A DNA stretch of 44,783 bases from an uncultured bacterium (GTDB lineage Bacteria; DUMJ01). How positions within the stretch are numbered: the stretch's first letter is position 1; every line of letters starts with the position of its first letter. Below, one piece after another: positions 1-8,655 of the stretch. The stretch spans positions 1-44,783 of the forward strand of contig CALGNK010000030.1 of assembly GCA_937958695.1 (NCBI GenBank), read 5' to 3'. Below the pieces are notes generated by a model that was given only the letters and a program-made list of their open reading frames with translations, was not told the DNA's origin and made no database searches. The translations under genes were made by a program, and so were the position numbers.

Positions 1-1389
1 AGAAAAGATTCTCTTTCTAAAGTCTTCTGCATCTCTACAAAATTAGGAAAAGAGGCAATCGTAAATGGTATAGAATTAGCAACACTTAAAAATCTAAGGT
101 TAGACTTTTTTGCTGTTCTATCTATATCTAAGGATGGAAGACCTAAAGATATGCAGGTAGCTTTCCTTAATGGAGAAAGGTTAGATAGCTTCGAGTTAGT
201 GGGACCTTATCCATATGACTACTTTTTCAACTTTGATTTTCTTGAAAAGATATCTGAAATAGAAAAGAAAAGCGACACTATAGCATATGAGACAGGAGAA
301 GAGAAAGAGAGAGTAGTTTTAGTTGATATAAGAAATGGAAAAGACAAAGCACTAGAAGATTACCTCTTTGAGGAGTTAGAAAGATTAACTATTACTGCAG
401 GTGGAGACGTTGTATATAAGTTGTCTCAAAGAAAAGATTCTCCTGATCCTAAATACTATATAGGCGAAGGAAAGTTAAGAGAACTTGCTGATATAGTTCA
501 ACGGGTATCAGGAAATCTTGTTATATTCAATGGAGAACTCTCACCATCTCAGGTGGCGAATTTAGAATCTGTTCTTGGAGTTAGAGTGATTGATAGGACA
601 GATTTAATCCTCGATATCTTTGCCAAACATGCAAAGACAAAAGAAGGTAAGTTACAGGTAGAATTAGCTCAGTTAAAACATATATTACCTAGACTCGTGG
701 GGAAAGGTAAAGAGCTTTCTAGACTTGGTGGAGGAATAGGGACAAGGGGTCCAGGAGAAAGAAAGTTGGAAACTGATAGAAGACACATAGAACGAAGGAT
801 AGAATTTCTAGAAAAGGAGATAGAGAAAGTTAAGCGCCATAGAGCACTTATACGTTCAAATAGAGAGAGAAATAGTATACCTGTAGTAACGCTTGTTGGG
901 TATACGAATGCAGGTAAGTCTACCCTTATGAATGCTCTTACTCATTCAAATGTATTGGTAGAAGATAAACTCTTTGCTACTTTAGACCCAACAACTAGGA
1001 TATTATGGCTTGGAGACACAAAAGCACTCTTAACCGATACGGTAGGATTTATTCATAAACTTCCTCATCATTTAGTAGAAGCTTTCTCTGCAACCCTAGA
1101 GGAAATAAAATATGCAAATATTATACTAAATGTAATAGATGCGAGTGATCCCTTCTTCTACGAGCATATAAGGGTTGTAGATGAGATGCTGAAATATCTA
1201 GAGGTATATAATAAACCTATAATAAGGGTTTATAATAAGATAGACTTAATAGAGGATAGAAGTGATCTTATTCCTCTTACAGGAGATAGGAGTGTATTCG
1301 TTTCTGCCATAACAGGAGAAAATCTTGATGAACTTAGATCTCTCCTGAGTTCGGAAATTGAGGGGCTCTTGACAAATGCAAATTTTTAG
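1..1389 (+). CDS. hflX: GTPase HflX, 5' end outside window (partial)
   Basis: Ribosome-associated GTPase of the HflX/Obg superfamily, which splits or rescues stalled ribosomes in the cytoplasm. The reading frame is open from base 1, so the gene begins upstream; the first in-window ATG (151) lies inside the protein. The early residues (around CISTKLGKEAIVNGIELATL) resemble the extra N-terminal domain of long HflX proteins of clostridia and relatives. Next come the HflX glycine-rich stretch (GGGIGTRGPGERKLE) and the G domain: G1 GYTNAGKST, G3 DTVGF, G4 NKID, and a Ser-Ala near FVSAITGENLDEL as G5. The stop at 1387-1389 lies 21 bases before a tRNA gene, and its last codons contain the promoter of that tRNA unit. 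Family assignment is firm; the role is known from the family. Confidence 0.93.
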   Translation, partial: RKDSLSKVFCISTKLGKEAIVNGIELATLKNLRLDFFAVLSISKDGRPKDMQVAFLNGERLDSFELVGPYPYDYFFNFDFLEKISEIEKKSDTIAYETGEEKERVVLVDIRNGKDKALEDYLFEELERLTITAGGDVVYKLSQRKDSPDPKYYIGEGKLRELADIVQRVSGNLVIFNGELSPSQVANLESVLGVRVIDRTDLILDIFAKHAKTKEGKLQVELAQLKHILPRLVGKGKELSRLGGGIGTRGPGERKLETDRRHIERRIEFLEKEIEKVKRHRALIRSNRERNSIPVVTLVGYTNAGKSTLMNALTHSNVLVEDKLFATLDPTTRILWLGDTKALLTDTVGFIHKLPHHLVEAFSATLEEIKYANIILNVIDASDPFFYEHIRVVDEMLKYLEVYNKPIIRVYNKIDLIEDRSDLIPLTGDRSVFVSAITGENLDELRSLLSSEIEGLLTNANF

Positions 1390-1397
1390 AGTATCAT
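1369..1397 (+). promoter_or_regulatory. Sigma70-type promoter of the tRNA-tilS-hpt-ftsH unit
   Basis: TTGACA (1369-1374) and TATCAT (1392-1397) are separated by exactly 17 bases, a near-perfect housekeeping promoter. It sits inside the last codons of hflX and ends 13 bases before the first tRNA, so transcription would start a few bases upstream of the tRNA 5' end. Seen in sequence; activity is inferred. Confidence 0.75.
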
Positions 1398-1410
1398 CTA
1401 TAATAGAAGA

Positions 1411-1487
<77 letters not shown>

Positions 1488-1495
1488 TTTTTTAT

Positions 1496-1571
1496 GGCGG
1501 CATAGCTCAGGTGGCAGAGCAGGCGGCTCATACCCGCTATGTCCGAGGTTCGAATCCTCGTGCCGCTACCA
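1496..1571 (+). tRNA. Elongator tRNA-Met (CAT)
   Basis: A 76-base tRNA with encoded CCA; acceptor GGCGGCA/TGCCGCT (G1-U72 wobble), anticodon loop CTCATAC (CAT), T arm CGAGG-TTCGAAT-CCTCG. A CAT anticodon could also mean the tRNA-Ile that TilS modifies, but positions 4 and 5 are G:C in the opposite sense (GG, not CC) to the known TilS identity pairs, and the overall sequence resembles Bacillus elongator Met. The CCA ends 7 bases before the tilS start codon. Confidence 0.92.
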
Positions 1572-1578
1572 ATGTTTA

Positions 1579-2958
1579 ATGAATTTTACAGAAAAAGTCA
1601 AAAATTTTATTCTAAAACATAAGCTTATCTCTCCTAAAGATACAATTCTAATAGGTGTATCTGGTGGATCAGATTCTATGGCTCTTCTTTTTGCATTGTC
1701 TTCTCTAAGAGAAGAATTGGCCTTTTCCATGTTTGTCTGTTATGTTGACCATAAACTTCGACCAGAAAGTAAAGATGAAGCAGTCTTTGTCTCTCAAACA
1801 TCCAAAAAGTTAGGCTTGCCATTTATATTAAAGGAATTAGATATGGAAAAGATGAAAAAACAGGGAAGTTTAGAGGAGATTGCTAGAATTGCTAGATACA
1901 GAGCCTTAGAAGAGGCAAGGATAGAGAGTAATAGCAACAAGATAGCTGTTGCCCATCACCTAGATGACCAAATAGAAACTGTTATTATGCGTATTATAAG
2001 AGGAACTAGTATAAAAGGATTAAGAGGAATCCCGATAAAGAATAAAAATATTATTAGACCATTAATGTGTGTATGGAGAGAGGAGATATTAGATTTTTGT
2101 AGAGAGAATAATATAAGCTATGTCATTGATAGCTCAAACTTAAGTACTACTTTTACAAGAAATAGAATAAGACTAGAGCTTTTACCAAAGCTTGCAGAAT
2201 ATAATCCAAGGATAAAGGAGGCTATACTAAAAATAGCTGTTCAGGCGGAGGAGTTAGACGAGTTTCTGTCTTATCTAGAGAATAGTTTTCTAGAAAAGTA
2301 TAGAGGTTCTGAGAGAGAATTTTACGTTCCTATAGAAGATATAAAACCTTTGCCTAATCTCTTAAAAAGAAGAATATTTATGAAGATACTCATTGATATT
2401 AGTCCGAAGCCAAATGAGGTAAGAGAAAAGTCCTATGAAATGATCGAATATCTTTTAGAGAGCTCTACTGGTAAAGAGTTAAACCTTCCAGGAGGCGCTA
2501 TAGCCTATAGAGATCATAGTGGAATAAGGATATTAAGAGAAGAGCTTGAATCCCTACCTATATACGAACTTAATGTGCCAGGAGTAACTATTATAGATAG
2601 GCTAAATAAAAAAGTATGTATAGAAATAATCGACAATGACAGATATTTAAGGGAAAAACTATCTAATAATCTATATACTTTTTATTTAGATTTTGATAAA
2701 ATAAAATTGCCAATATACCTTAGAAGTCCTAAAGAGGGTGAAAGATTCTCTCCTTTAGGTCTTGAAGGTAAGAGTAAAAAACTGCAGGACATAATGGTTG
2801 ATAGAAAGATACCGAGGGAGTATAGAGGTCTATACCCTGTTATAGTTGATAGTAATGGAGAGATTATATGTATCCCTGAATATACCATTAGTGAAAAGGT
2901 AAAGGTGACCGATAACACAAGAGAGATACTTTTAGTAAGGATTGAAAGCTATGAGTAG
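1579..2958 (+). CDS. tilS: tRNA(Ile)-lysidine synthetase TilS
   Basis: ATP-dependent ligase that joins lysine to C34 of tRNA-Ile(CAU), changing its decoding from AUG to AUA. That is essential in a genome that uses ATA heavily, as this one does. The N-terminal PP-loop is SGGSDS at residues 28-33; a linker and the C-terminal substrate-binding domain follow (459 residues, usual length for the long form). The start codon lies only 7 bases after the CCA of tRNA-Met, with no Shine-Dalgarno sequence, so tRNA 3' processing would leave an almost leaderless mRNA. The last 8 bases overlap hpt (ATGAGTAG). The tilS-hpt-ftsH order is a classic bacterial operon. Confidence 0.95.
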   Translation: MNFTEKVKNFILKHKLISPKDTILIGVSGGSDSMALLFALSSLREELAFSMFVCYVDHKLRPESKDEAVFVSQTSKKLGLPFILKELDMEKMKKQGSLEEIARIARYRALEEARIESNSNKIAVAHHLDDQIETVIMRIIRGTSIKGLRGIPIKNKNIIRPLMCVWREEILDFCRENNISYVIDSSNLSTTFTRNRIRLELLPKLAEYNPRIKEAILKIAVQAEELDEFLSYLENSFLEKYRGSEREFYVPIEDIKPLPNLLKRRIFMKILIDISPKPNEVREKSYEMIEYLLESSTGKELNLPGGAIAYRDHSGIRILREELESLPIYELNVPGVTIIDRLNKKVCIEIIDNDRYLREKLSNNLYTFYLDFDKIKLPIYLRSPKEGERFSPLGLEGKSKKLQDIMVDRKIPREYRGLYPVIVDSNGEIICIPEYTISEKVKVTDNTREILLVRIESYE

Positions 2959-3505
2959 CATAAAGATTCTTTATTCGCAGGAAGAGATACAGAAAAGAGT
3001 GAGAGAGCTGGGAGAAGAGATTACAAAGGCTTATATGGGAAGGATGCCACACCTAGTATGTATCCTTAGAGGAGCAGTAATATTTTTATCCGATTTAATA
3101 AGATATATAAACCTTCCACTTACTATAGACTTTATGGCTGTTTCCAGTTACGGAAGAGGTACTAAGTCTAGTGGTGTTGTAAAGATTATAAAGGATCTAG
3201 ATGAATCTATAGAGAATAGAGACGTACTTATAGTAGAGGATATTATAGATACAGGACTCACCCTTGAACATCTTACTAAGATATTTAAGGCTAGGAACCC
3301 TAGAGATTTAAAGGTATGTGTTCTCTTAGATAAAGAATCTAGGAGGATAGTAAATATAGATGTGGATTTTATAGGATTTAAAGTCCCAGATGAGTTTATA
3401 ATAGGATACGGATTAGATTATAATGGCCTTTACCGAAATTTGCCATTTCTTGGTATCTTAGATAATTTAGAAGTTGGAGGCGAAAGTTTTGAGAAGACAA
3501 CTTAA
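2951..3505 (+). CDS. hpt: Hypoxanthine phosphoribosyltransferase
   Basis: Purine salvage enzyme that converts hypoxanthine or guanine plus PRPP to IMP or GMP in the cytoplasm. The start ATG at 2951 overlaps the tilS stop; the protein begins MSSIKILYSQ. The PRPP-binding loop is VLIVEDIIDTGLTL, and CILRGAVIFLSDLI and SYGRGTKSSG are typical of the family. About 184 residues, a normal length. The 3' end overlaps the chosen ftsH start by 17 bases, indicating translational coupling. A TTG nine bases upstream is possible but less likely. Confidence 0.94.
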   Translation: MSSIKILYSQEEIQKRVRELGEEITKAYMGRMPHLVCILRGAVIFLSDLIRYINLPLTIDFMAVSSYGRGTKSSGVVKIIKDLDESIENRDVLIVEDIIDTGLTLEHLTKIFKARNPRDLKVCVLLDKESRRIVNIDVDFIGFKVPDEFIIGYGLDYNGLYRNLPFLGILDNLEVGGESFEKTT

Positions 3506-5288
3506 TGGAGCTATAATATACTTTATTATATTTATTATTCTAGCTATCTTTTTCTGGAGGTCTATGTTTAACATAGGTTCTTCCCCTATAGAGATAAGTT
3601 ACTCAGACTTTCTTGACTATGTAAGGCAGGGAAGAGTAGCAGAAGTTACCATTGGAGAAACTATAAAGGGGAAATTTTTAGATGGAATCGAGTTTGTTAC
3701 CTACAAAATTGACGATCCGAACCTTGTAGAAGAGTTAAGGAAGGCTAATGTAAAATTTGCAGGTGTTCCACCTTCTCAACCTTCATGGTGGCTTGGATTA
3801 GTTTCACCACTTATAACAGTAATACTTATAGGTCTACTCTGGTATTTTATGTTTAGGCAAGCTCAGGGTGCAAATAATCAAGCAATGTCTTTTGGGAAGA
3901 GTAGAGCAAGGCTGGCTTCGGAGAGTAAAGTCAAAGTAACATTTGCTGATGTAGCAGGCGTAGAGGAGGCTAAAGAAGAGCTAAGGGAAGTTGTAGAATT
4001 CCTGAAAAACCCAAAGAAATTCCAATCGTTAGGAGCAAAAATTCCCAAAGGAGTACTTTTAGTTGGACCTCCTGGGTCTGGTAAGACACTACTGGCAAGA
4101 GCGGTAGCTGGAGAGGCAGGAGTTCCTTTCTTTAGCATAAGTGGTTCAGAATTCGTTGAGATGTTTGTAGGTGTAGGAGCATCTAGAGTGCGAGATCTCT
4201 TTAATCAAGCTAAAAGACATGCTCCATGTATAGTGTTTATAGATGAGATAGATGCTGTAGGAAGGCATAGAGGAGCTGGCTTAGGTGGAGGACACGACGA
4301 GAGAGAACAGACTCTAAACCAGCTTCTAGTTGAGATGGATGGATTCGATGCTAATACTGGTATTATAGTTATAGCTGCTACCAATAGGCCAGATATACTT
4401 GACCCTGCTCTTTTAAGACCTGGAAGGATAGATAGAAAGGTAGTGGTAGATAATCCTGATGTAGAAGGAAGATTGGAGATATTAAAAATACATGCCCGAG
4501 GTAAGCCTTTAGCAGAAGATATAAACTTACAGATAATAGCTCAGAGGACTCCTGGTTTTTCAGGAGCAGACTTAGCAAACCTTATGAATGAAGCAGCTTT
4601 ACTTGCAGCTAGAAGAAACAAAAGCAAGATTACAATGCAAGAACTTGAAGAAGCAATAGACAAGGTTATTGCAGGTCCAGAAAGAAAGAGTAGGGTCTTG
4701 TCTGAGAAAGAAAAAGAACTAATTGCTTATCATGAAGTAGGTCACGCTCTGGTAACGAAGTTTCTGCCAAATGCTGATAAAGTCCATAGGATTTCAATAA
4801 TACCAAGAGGGATGGCTTTGGGATATACTCTACATCTTCCTACCGAAGACAAGCATATACTAACAAAAGAAGAACTGTTAGATAAGATAGTCACAGCTCT
4901 AGGTGGAAGGGCGGCTGAGGAGATAATATTTAATGAAAGTACTACAGGAGCTCAAAATGACCTAGAGGTAGCCACAGAGATAGCTAGGAGGATGGTAACT
5001 GAGTTTGGTATGAGTGAGGAGTTAGGGCCATTAACATTTGGCAAGAAGCAAGGTCAGGTCTTCTTAGGTAGGGATCTTATAGAGAGTAGAAACTACAGTG
5101 AACAGGTAGCCTTTATGATAGATAAAGAGGTCAGGAAGATAGTAGAGTCCTGTTATGAAAGAGCTAAGGAGATTCTTTTGAGCAATAAAGAGATCCTTAT
5201 AAAGATTGCCAATATACTTAAAGAGAAGGAAACTATTGAGGCAGAAGAGTTTGAAAGGCTCGTGGCGGAAAATCTTGCGGTGACTTAA
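3489..5288 (+). CDS. ftsH: ATP-dependent zinc metalloprotease FtsH
   Basis: Membrane-anchored AAA+ protease that degrades misfolded membrane proteins and short-lived regulators. Numbered from TTG 3489 (599 residues): transmembrane segments at about 7-24 and 102-122 with an extracytoplasmic loop between, Walker A GPPGSGKT at 193-200, Walker B VFIDEID at 249-255, arginine-finger region around 311-316, and the zinc site HEVGH at 415-419. The TTG at 3489 was chosen because GGAGG (3476-3480) sits 8 bases upstream; a TTG at 3474 would overlap that ribosome-binding site. Last gene of the tilS-hpt-ftsH operon, followed by a strong terminator. Confidence 0.96.
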   Translation: MRRQLNGAIIYFIIFIILAIFFWRSMFNIGSSPIEISYSDFLDYVRQGRVAEVTIGETIKGKFLDGIEFVTYKIDDPNLVEELRKANVKFAGVPPSQPSWWLGLVSPLITVILIGLLWYFMFRQAQGANNQAMSFGKSRARLASESKVKVTFADVAGVEEAKEELREVVEFLKNPKKFQSLGAKIPKGVLLVGPPGSGKTLLARAVAGEAGVPFFSISGSEFVEMFVGVGASRVRDLFNQAKRHAPCIVFIDEIDAVGRHRGAGLGGGHDEREQTLNQLLVEMDGFDANTGIIVIAATNRPDILDPALLRPGRIDRKVVVDNPDVEGRLEILKIHARGKPLAEDINLQIIAQRTPGFSGADLANLMNEAALLAARRNKSKITMQELEEAIDKVIAGPERKSRVLSEKEKELIAYHEVGHALVTKFLPNADKVHRISIIPRGMALGYTLHLPTEDKHILTKEELLDKIVTALGGRAAEEIIFNESTTGAQNDLEVATEIARRMVTEFGMSEELGPLTFGKKQGQVFLGRDLIESRNYSEQVAFMIDKEVRKIVESCYERAKEILLSNKEILIKIANILKEKETIEAEEFERLVAENLAVT

Positions 5289-5293
5289 AAAAG

Positions 5294-5325
5294 AAAGAGG
5301 GAAGATTAATTACTTCCCTCTTTTT
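5294..5325 (+). terminator. Rho-independent terminator after ftsH
   Basis: An 11-bp perfect stem (AAAGAGGGAAG / CTTCCCTCTTT) with an 8-base loop runs straight into a T tract. It lies 5 bases after the ftsH stop. Confidence 0.88.
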
Positions 5326-5342
5326 ATTATTATACTTAGGGT

Positions 5343-5360
5343 ATACTCTCTAAGGAGTAT
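5343..5360 (-). other. Small hairpin between ftsH and malK 3' ends
   Basis: ATACTC-TCTAAG-GAGTAT forms a 6-bp perfect stem downstream of the malK stop on the minus strand. It lacks a following T run in that direction, so it is at best a weak 3'-end structure for the malK transcript. Confidence 0.3.
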
Positions 5361-5400
5361 CACCTCGTAAATTCAAAATCTTAGAATTTAAATAAGTTCT

Positions 5401-6507
5401 TTATATAATTGCTTCGCCTGTATTTGGATCAAACAGGTGCATCTTATCCATATCAAAGTATACTCTCCACTCTAGCCCTGTCTGTGCCTTGGTTGCAGGA
5501 TCTACTGTAGCTACTATAACATGTTCTCCTGTTGTTAAATACAGGTTGACCTCTGAACCTAAAGGTTCTGTAACATCTACGGTAGCCTTTATGGTCCACT
5601 CAGGCTTTGTATCGGCCTCTCTCATAAGTTCTGCATCATAGATGTCTTGAGGCCTTATACCAAAGATAACTTCTTTCGTAGCGTATGGTTCAACTAGAGA
5701 ATTTAGAGATTCCGGTATCTTTACCTCAAAACTTCCAGCATTTAGCCAATAACCACCATTTTTTCTTTCTAATACTGCGTTTATAAAGTTCATCGCTGGG
5801 CTGCCTATAAATCCTGCTACAAATAGATTTCTAGGTTTGTTAAAGAGATTCAATGGTGAGTCTATCTGCTGAATCACTCCATTGTTCATAACAACAATCT
5901 TGTCACCCATAGTCATAGCCTCTACTTGGTCATGAGTTACATAGATTGTTGTAACTTGGAGCCTGTTGTGGAGTCTCTTCAATTCCGCCCTAGTTTGGAC
6001 TCTTAGTTTGGCATCTAGGTTAGATAGAGGCTCGTCCATAAGGAAGACTTGAGGTGTTCTAACAATAGCCCTACCTAATGCAACTCTCTGTCTCTGCCCG
6101 CCGGACAGCTCCTTTGGTTTTCTCTTAAGAAGGTCCTGGATACCAAGCATCTCTGCTACTTCTCTCACCTTTTGTTCAATCTCCTTCTTAGGGACCTTCC
6201 TAAGCTTAAGCCCAAATGCCATATTATCAAAGACTGTCATATGAGGATAAAGCGCATAATTCTGAAAGACCATAGCAATGTCTCTGTCCTTAGGGGCAAC
6301 ATCATTAACTAACCTATCTCCAATATAGATGTTACCTTCGGTTACTTCCTCAAGGCCCGCAATCATTCTTAATGTTGTCGTTTTACCACAGCCTGAGGGA
6401 CCTACTAGGATGCAAAATTCCTTGTCTTCAATAACAAGGTTTGCATCCTTTACCGCTTCTACCGTACCAAATCTTTTCGTCACATGTTCAAGTACTACTC
6501 GCGCCAT
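5401..6507 (-). CDS. MalK/MsmK/UgpC-type sugar ABC transporter ATPase
   Basis: ATP-hydrolysing subunit that energises carbohydrate uptake transporters of the CUT1 type at the inner membrane face. 368 residues: Walker A GPSGCGKT at 36-43, Q-loop near 82, signature LSGGQ at 134-138, Walker B FLMDEP with D158-E159, switch His in YVTHDQVEAM, then a C-terminal OB-fold (TOBE-like) regulatory domain from about 235 as in MalK. Start ATG has GAGGAGGCG upstream. No permease or binding protein is adjacent; it follows sugar-metabolism genes. It could serve several permease sets, including the one at 41782-44783. Exact substrate unknown. Confidence 0.93.
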   Translation of the reverse strand: MARVVLEHVTKRFGTVEAVKDANLVIEDKEFCILVGPSGCGKTTTLRMIAGLEEVTEGNIYIGDRLVNDVAPKDRDIAMVFQNYALYPHMTVFDNMAFGLKLRKVPKKEIEQKVREVAEMLGIQDLLKRKPKELSGGQRQRVALGRAIVRTPQVFLMDEPLSNLDAKLRVQTRAELKRLHNRLQVTTIYVTHDQVEAMTMGDKIVVMNNGVIQQIDSPLNLFNKPRNLFVAGFIGSPAMNFINAVLERKNGGYWLNAGSFEVKIPESLNSLVEPYATKEVIFGIRPQDIYDAELMREADTKPEWTIKATVDVTEPLGSEVNLYLTTGEHVIVATVDPATKAQTGLEWRVYFDMDKMHLFDPNTGEAII

Positions 6508-6554
6508 ACTTTTTTAACGCCTCCTCTTTATAAGATTTTTTACTCTTATTAATA

Positions 6555-6584
6555 ATTATACCTTTATATATGAACAAATGTTCA
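6555..6584 (-). promoter_or_regulatory. malK promoter overlapped by a GAAC-N4-GTTC palindrome
   Basis: On the minus strand, TATAAT (6555-6560) lies 18 bases from TGAACA (6579-6584). That -35-like hexamer is one arm of the perfect inverted repeat TGAACAAATGTTCA (6571-6584), placed where a bound repressor would block RNA polymerase. The palindrome also covers the stop codon of the upstream isomerase gene. It fits the core of the Gram-positive LexA box, but it could equally be a sugar-regulator operator. Confidence 0.5.
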
Positions 6585-7637
6585 CCCCCTCTTTAGGTAT
6601 TCTTTAAGCTTTTCTATACTATCGACAGGGGTTGGATCTACCCCTCTCTTGATTGCTAGATAGAAGGAGACAAAATCTCCAATGTATATAAGAGATAAAA
6701 ATCTTTCTAGCAGAGACTCTCCTCTACTCCAGACCTCCTCTATACCTGCAGATATTGAGGAGATAAATTCTTTCATATACTGAATTCTAAGCTTTATTCT
6801 TTCTGTCTCTGTCTTATCTCTAAGAAAGACAACAAAAGTCTTCTTTAGGAATTCATCCTTACCTTCCCATCCCATAATCTCATTATGGTTTAATTCGGGG
6901 AAGCTATTCCATATTGCAAAAAGTTTACTATTCTCATTAAGCTGACACTTCCACCTGTAAGCAATCACTCCAAAATACTCATCAGGTGCGTATATAATCG
7001 GTAAATATCCATCAATCTTATTAGCTAATCTCTTAGCAATATTAGACTCTTCTGAAATCTCTTCCCTTAATTCACTGTCCCTCATATCGTGCATCAAACT
7101 TACAGCCTTTTTGATATCTTCATCGGTAATATTAATCAGTCCTAATCTTGATAGAACGCTTAAAACTGGTATAAAGGTATAGCCTAGAGCAGCTCTAGGA
7201 GGAAACCCTTTAGGAATAGTAATAGAAGTTATACCTTTCCCTTTTGATATACACTCTATCTCTCCACCAGAAGCCACTGTTATAACGTTAGCTCCTTTTT
7301 CTAGGCCCTCTTTACAGGCACTTACAGATTCTTCTGTATTTCCGGAATAGCTAACAACTATAAGTAATGTATTCTTATCGACAAAGCCAGGGAGAGAGTA
7401 ATCTCTAACTATAGAGAAAGGTATCTTAAGCTCCCAATATCCAAGAGACTTTATTATGTCTCCTCCTATGGCAGACCCACCCATACCTACAAGAACTATG
7501 TTATTCCAAGGTCCAGTTAAATGAGAAATGTCGACATTCTTTCCAACTTCCCAGGCAGATAGAATCTGTTCTGGAAGATTATATATCTTTTGGTACATAC
7601 CAGATGAGTCTTTCCCAGAAAAGACTTCCCTTTCCAC
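6582..7637 (-). CDS. Bifunctional phosphoglucose/phosphomannose isomerase
   Basis: SIS-fold isomerase interconverting glucose-6-P or mannose-6-P with fructose-6-P in the cytoplasm. 351 residues. Sugar-phosphate-binding motifs are visible: VGMGGSAIGGD near 50-60, VSYSGNTEES near 114-123, GFPPRAALGY, the catalytic region ELNHNEIMGW, and the typical C-terminus GVDPTPVDSIEKLKEYL. These match the archaeal/bacterial PGI/PMI subfamily rather than classical Pgi. The start is GTG, 9 bases after AAAGGAG. It lies 25 bases after the ROK kinase gene in the same direction, so the two probably share a transcript. Confidence 0.9.
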   Translation of the reverse strand: MEREVFSGKDSSGMYQKIYNLPEQILSAWEVGKNVDISHLTGPWNNIVLVGMGGSAIGGDIIKSLGYWELKIPFSIVRDYSLPGFVDKNTLLIVVSYSGNTEESVSACKEGLEKGANVITVASGGEIECISKGKGITSITIPKGFPPRAALGYTFIPVLSVLSRLGLINITDEDIKKAVSLMHDMRDSELREEISEESNIAKRLANKIDGYLPIIYAPDEYFGVIAYRWKCQLNENSKLFAIWNSFPELNHNEIMGWEGKDEFLKKTFVVFLRDKTETERIKLRIQYMKEFISSISAGIEEVWSRGESLLERFLSLIYIGDFVSFYLAIKRGVDPTPVDSIEKLKEYLKRG

Positions 7638-7662
7638 TTCTAGATTCTCCTTTCATTGAAGT

Positions 7663-8655
7663 CTAAATAATATGTATTCCTTTTTCTAATTTTTCCATAA
7701 CAAGAACACAGGCACCTATCATACCAGCAGAATCGCCCAACTCAGCAGGTATAATCTCTACAACATCTCTAGAGCCAGGGAAACTCCTAGTTTTCACCAT
7801 CTGTATAGCCGGAGGCATAAGTATATCCCAAGATTTAGCGATTCCTCCACCAACAATTATACATTCTGGATTAAATACAGTAGTAAGAGTTACAAGTCCT
7901 AACCCAAGATAATAACTTGTTTCTTTAAATACTTCCAATGCCACTTTATCTCCCATCTTTGCTGCCTTGTATATTAACGCAGGAGTTATCTTATTTATAT
8001 CTCTGTCTGCCAATTCAAATATCTTTGTCTCTATCCCACTTTTAATAGCTTTTTCCGCCCTAGCAACCATAGAAGGGCCAGCAGCAAGTGCTTCAAAGCA
8101 ACCATAATTACCACAGTTACACTTTGGTCCGTTACTATCTATCACCATATGCCCTATTTCTCCACCGCCTCCAATGCTTCCACGGAATAATTCTCCATTA
8201 ATGATAATTCCTGAGCCGATTCCAGTTCCAAGGGCTATAAATATCATATATTTTCTGCCTTTTCCAGCCCCAAATCTCCTCTCTCCTAGAGCAGCTACAC
8301 GGACATCATTCTCTATGAATACTGGAGCGTTTAAATGATTCTTTATAGGACTGACCATATCTACATTATGCCACTTTAGATTTGGAGAGAATATATTAAT
8401 TCCCTTATCAACATCTAAGATGCCAGGAGCACCCAAACCTACCCCAATGATGTCCTTTTCTGTAAGTTCTGCCTTTTCTATAGCTATATCTATATATTCA
8501 ACAATCTTATTCATCACAGCATTAGGGCCGTCTTCTACCGGAGTCTCCGTATCTACTCTAGAAAGGACATTCCCGTCAAAGTCCATAACCCCAACTGTAA
8601 AGGTTGTTCCACCTAAATCTACTCCAATGACTTTTTTGGTCTTGTCAATGCTCAT
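7663..8655 (-). CDS. ROK-family sugar kinase (probable glucokinase)
   Basis: Phosphorylates a hexose, most likely glucose, with ATP, feeding the neighbouring isomerase. 330 residues: phosphate-1 motif GVDLGGTT at 11-18, sugar-binding FIEND with catalytic D117, LGTGIGSGI at 142-150, and the ROK zinc site with H169 and C179/C181/C186 (CNCGNYGCFE). There is no N-terminal helix-turn-helix, so it is a kinase rather than a NagC-type repressor. The start ATG overlaps the aldolase stop by 4 bases (ATGA), indicating translational coupling. Sugar specificity cannot be read from sequence alone. Confidence 0.9.
   Translation of the reverse strand: MSIDKTKKVIGVDLGGTTFTVGVMDFDGNVLSRVDTETPVEDGPNAVMNKIVEYIDIAIEKAELTEKDIIGVGLGAPGILDVDKGINIFSPNLKWHNVDMVSPIKNHLNAPVFIENDVRVAALGERRFGAGKGRKYMIFIALGTGIGSGIIINGELFRGSIGGGGEIGHMVIDSNGPKCNCGNYGCFEALAAGPSMVARAEKAIKSGIETKIFELADRDINKITPALIYKAAKMGDKVALEVFKETSYYLGLGLVTLTTVFNPECIIVGGGIAKSWDILMPPAIQMVKTRSFPGSRDVVEIIPAELGDSAGMIGACVLVMEKLEKGIHII

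Noticed and set aside
1496-1571. Second CAT tRNA as the tRNA-Ile substrate of the adjacent TilS
   Set aside because: Acceptor positions 4-5 are G, not C as in TilS substrates, and the sequence matches elongator Met of Bacillus closely.
3474-3491. TTG 3474 as ftsH start
   Set aside because: It would include the GGAGG ribosome-binding site as coding; TTG 3489 has correct spacing.
7663-8655. ROK protein as a transcriptional repressor (NagC/XylR type)
   Set aside because: No N-terminal DNA-binding domain; it begins directly with the phosphate motif of a kinase.
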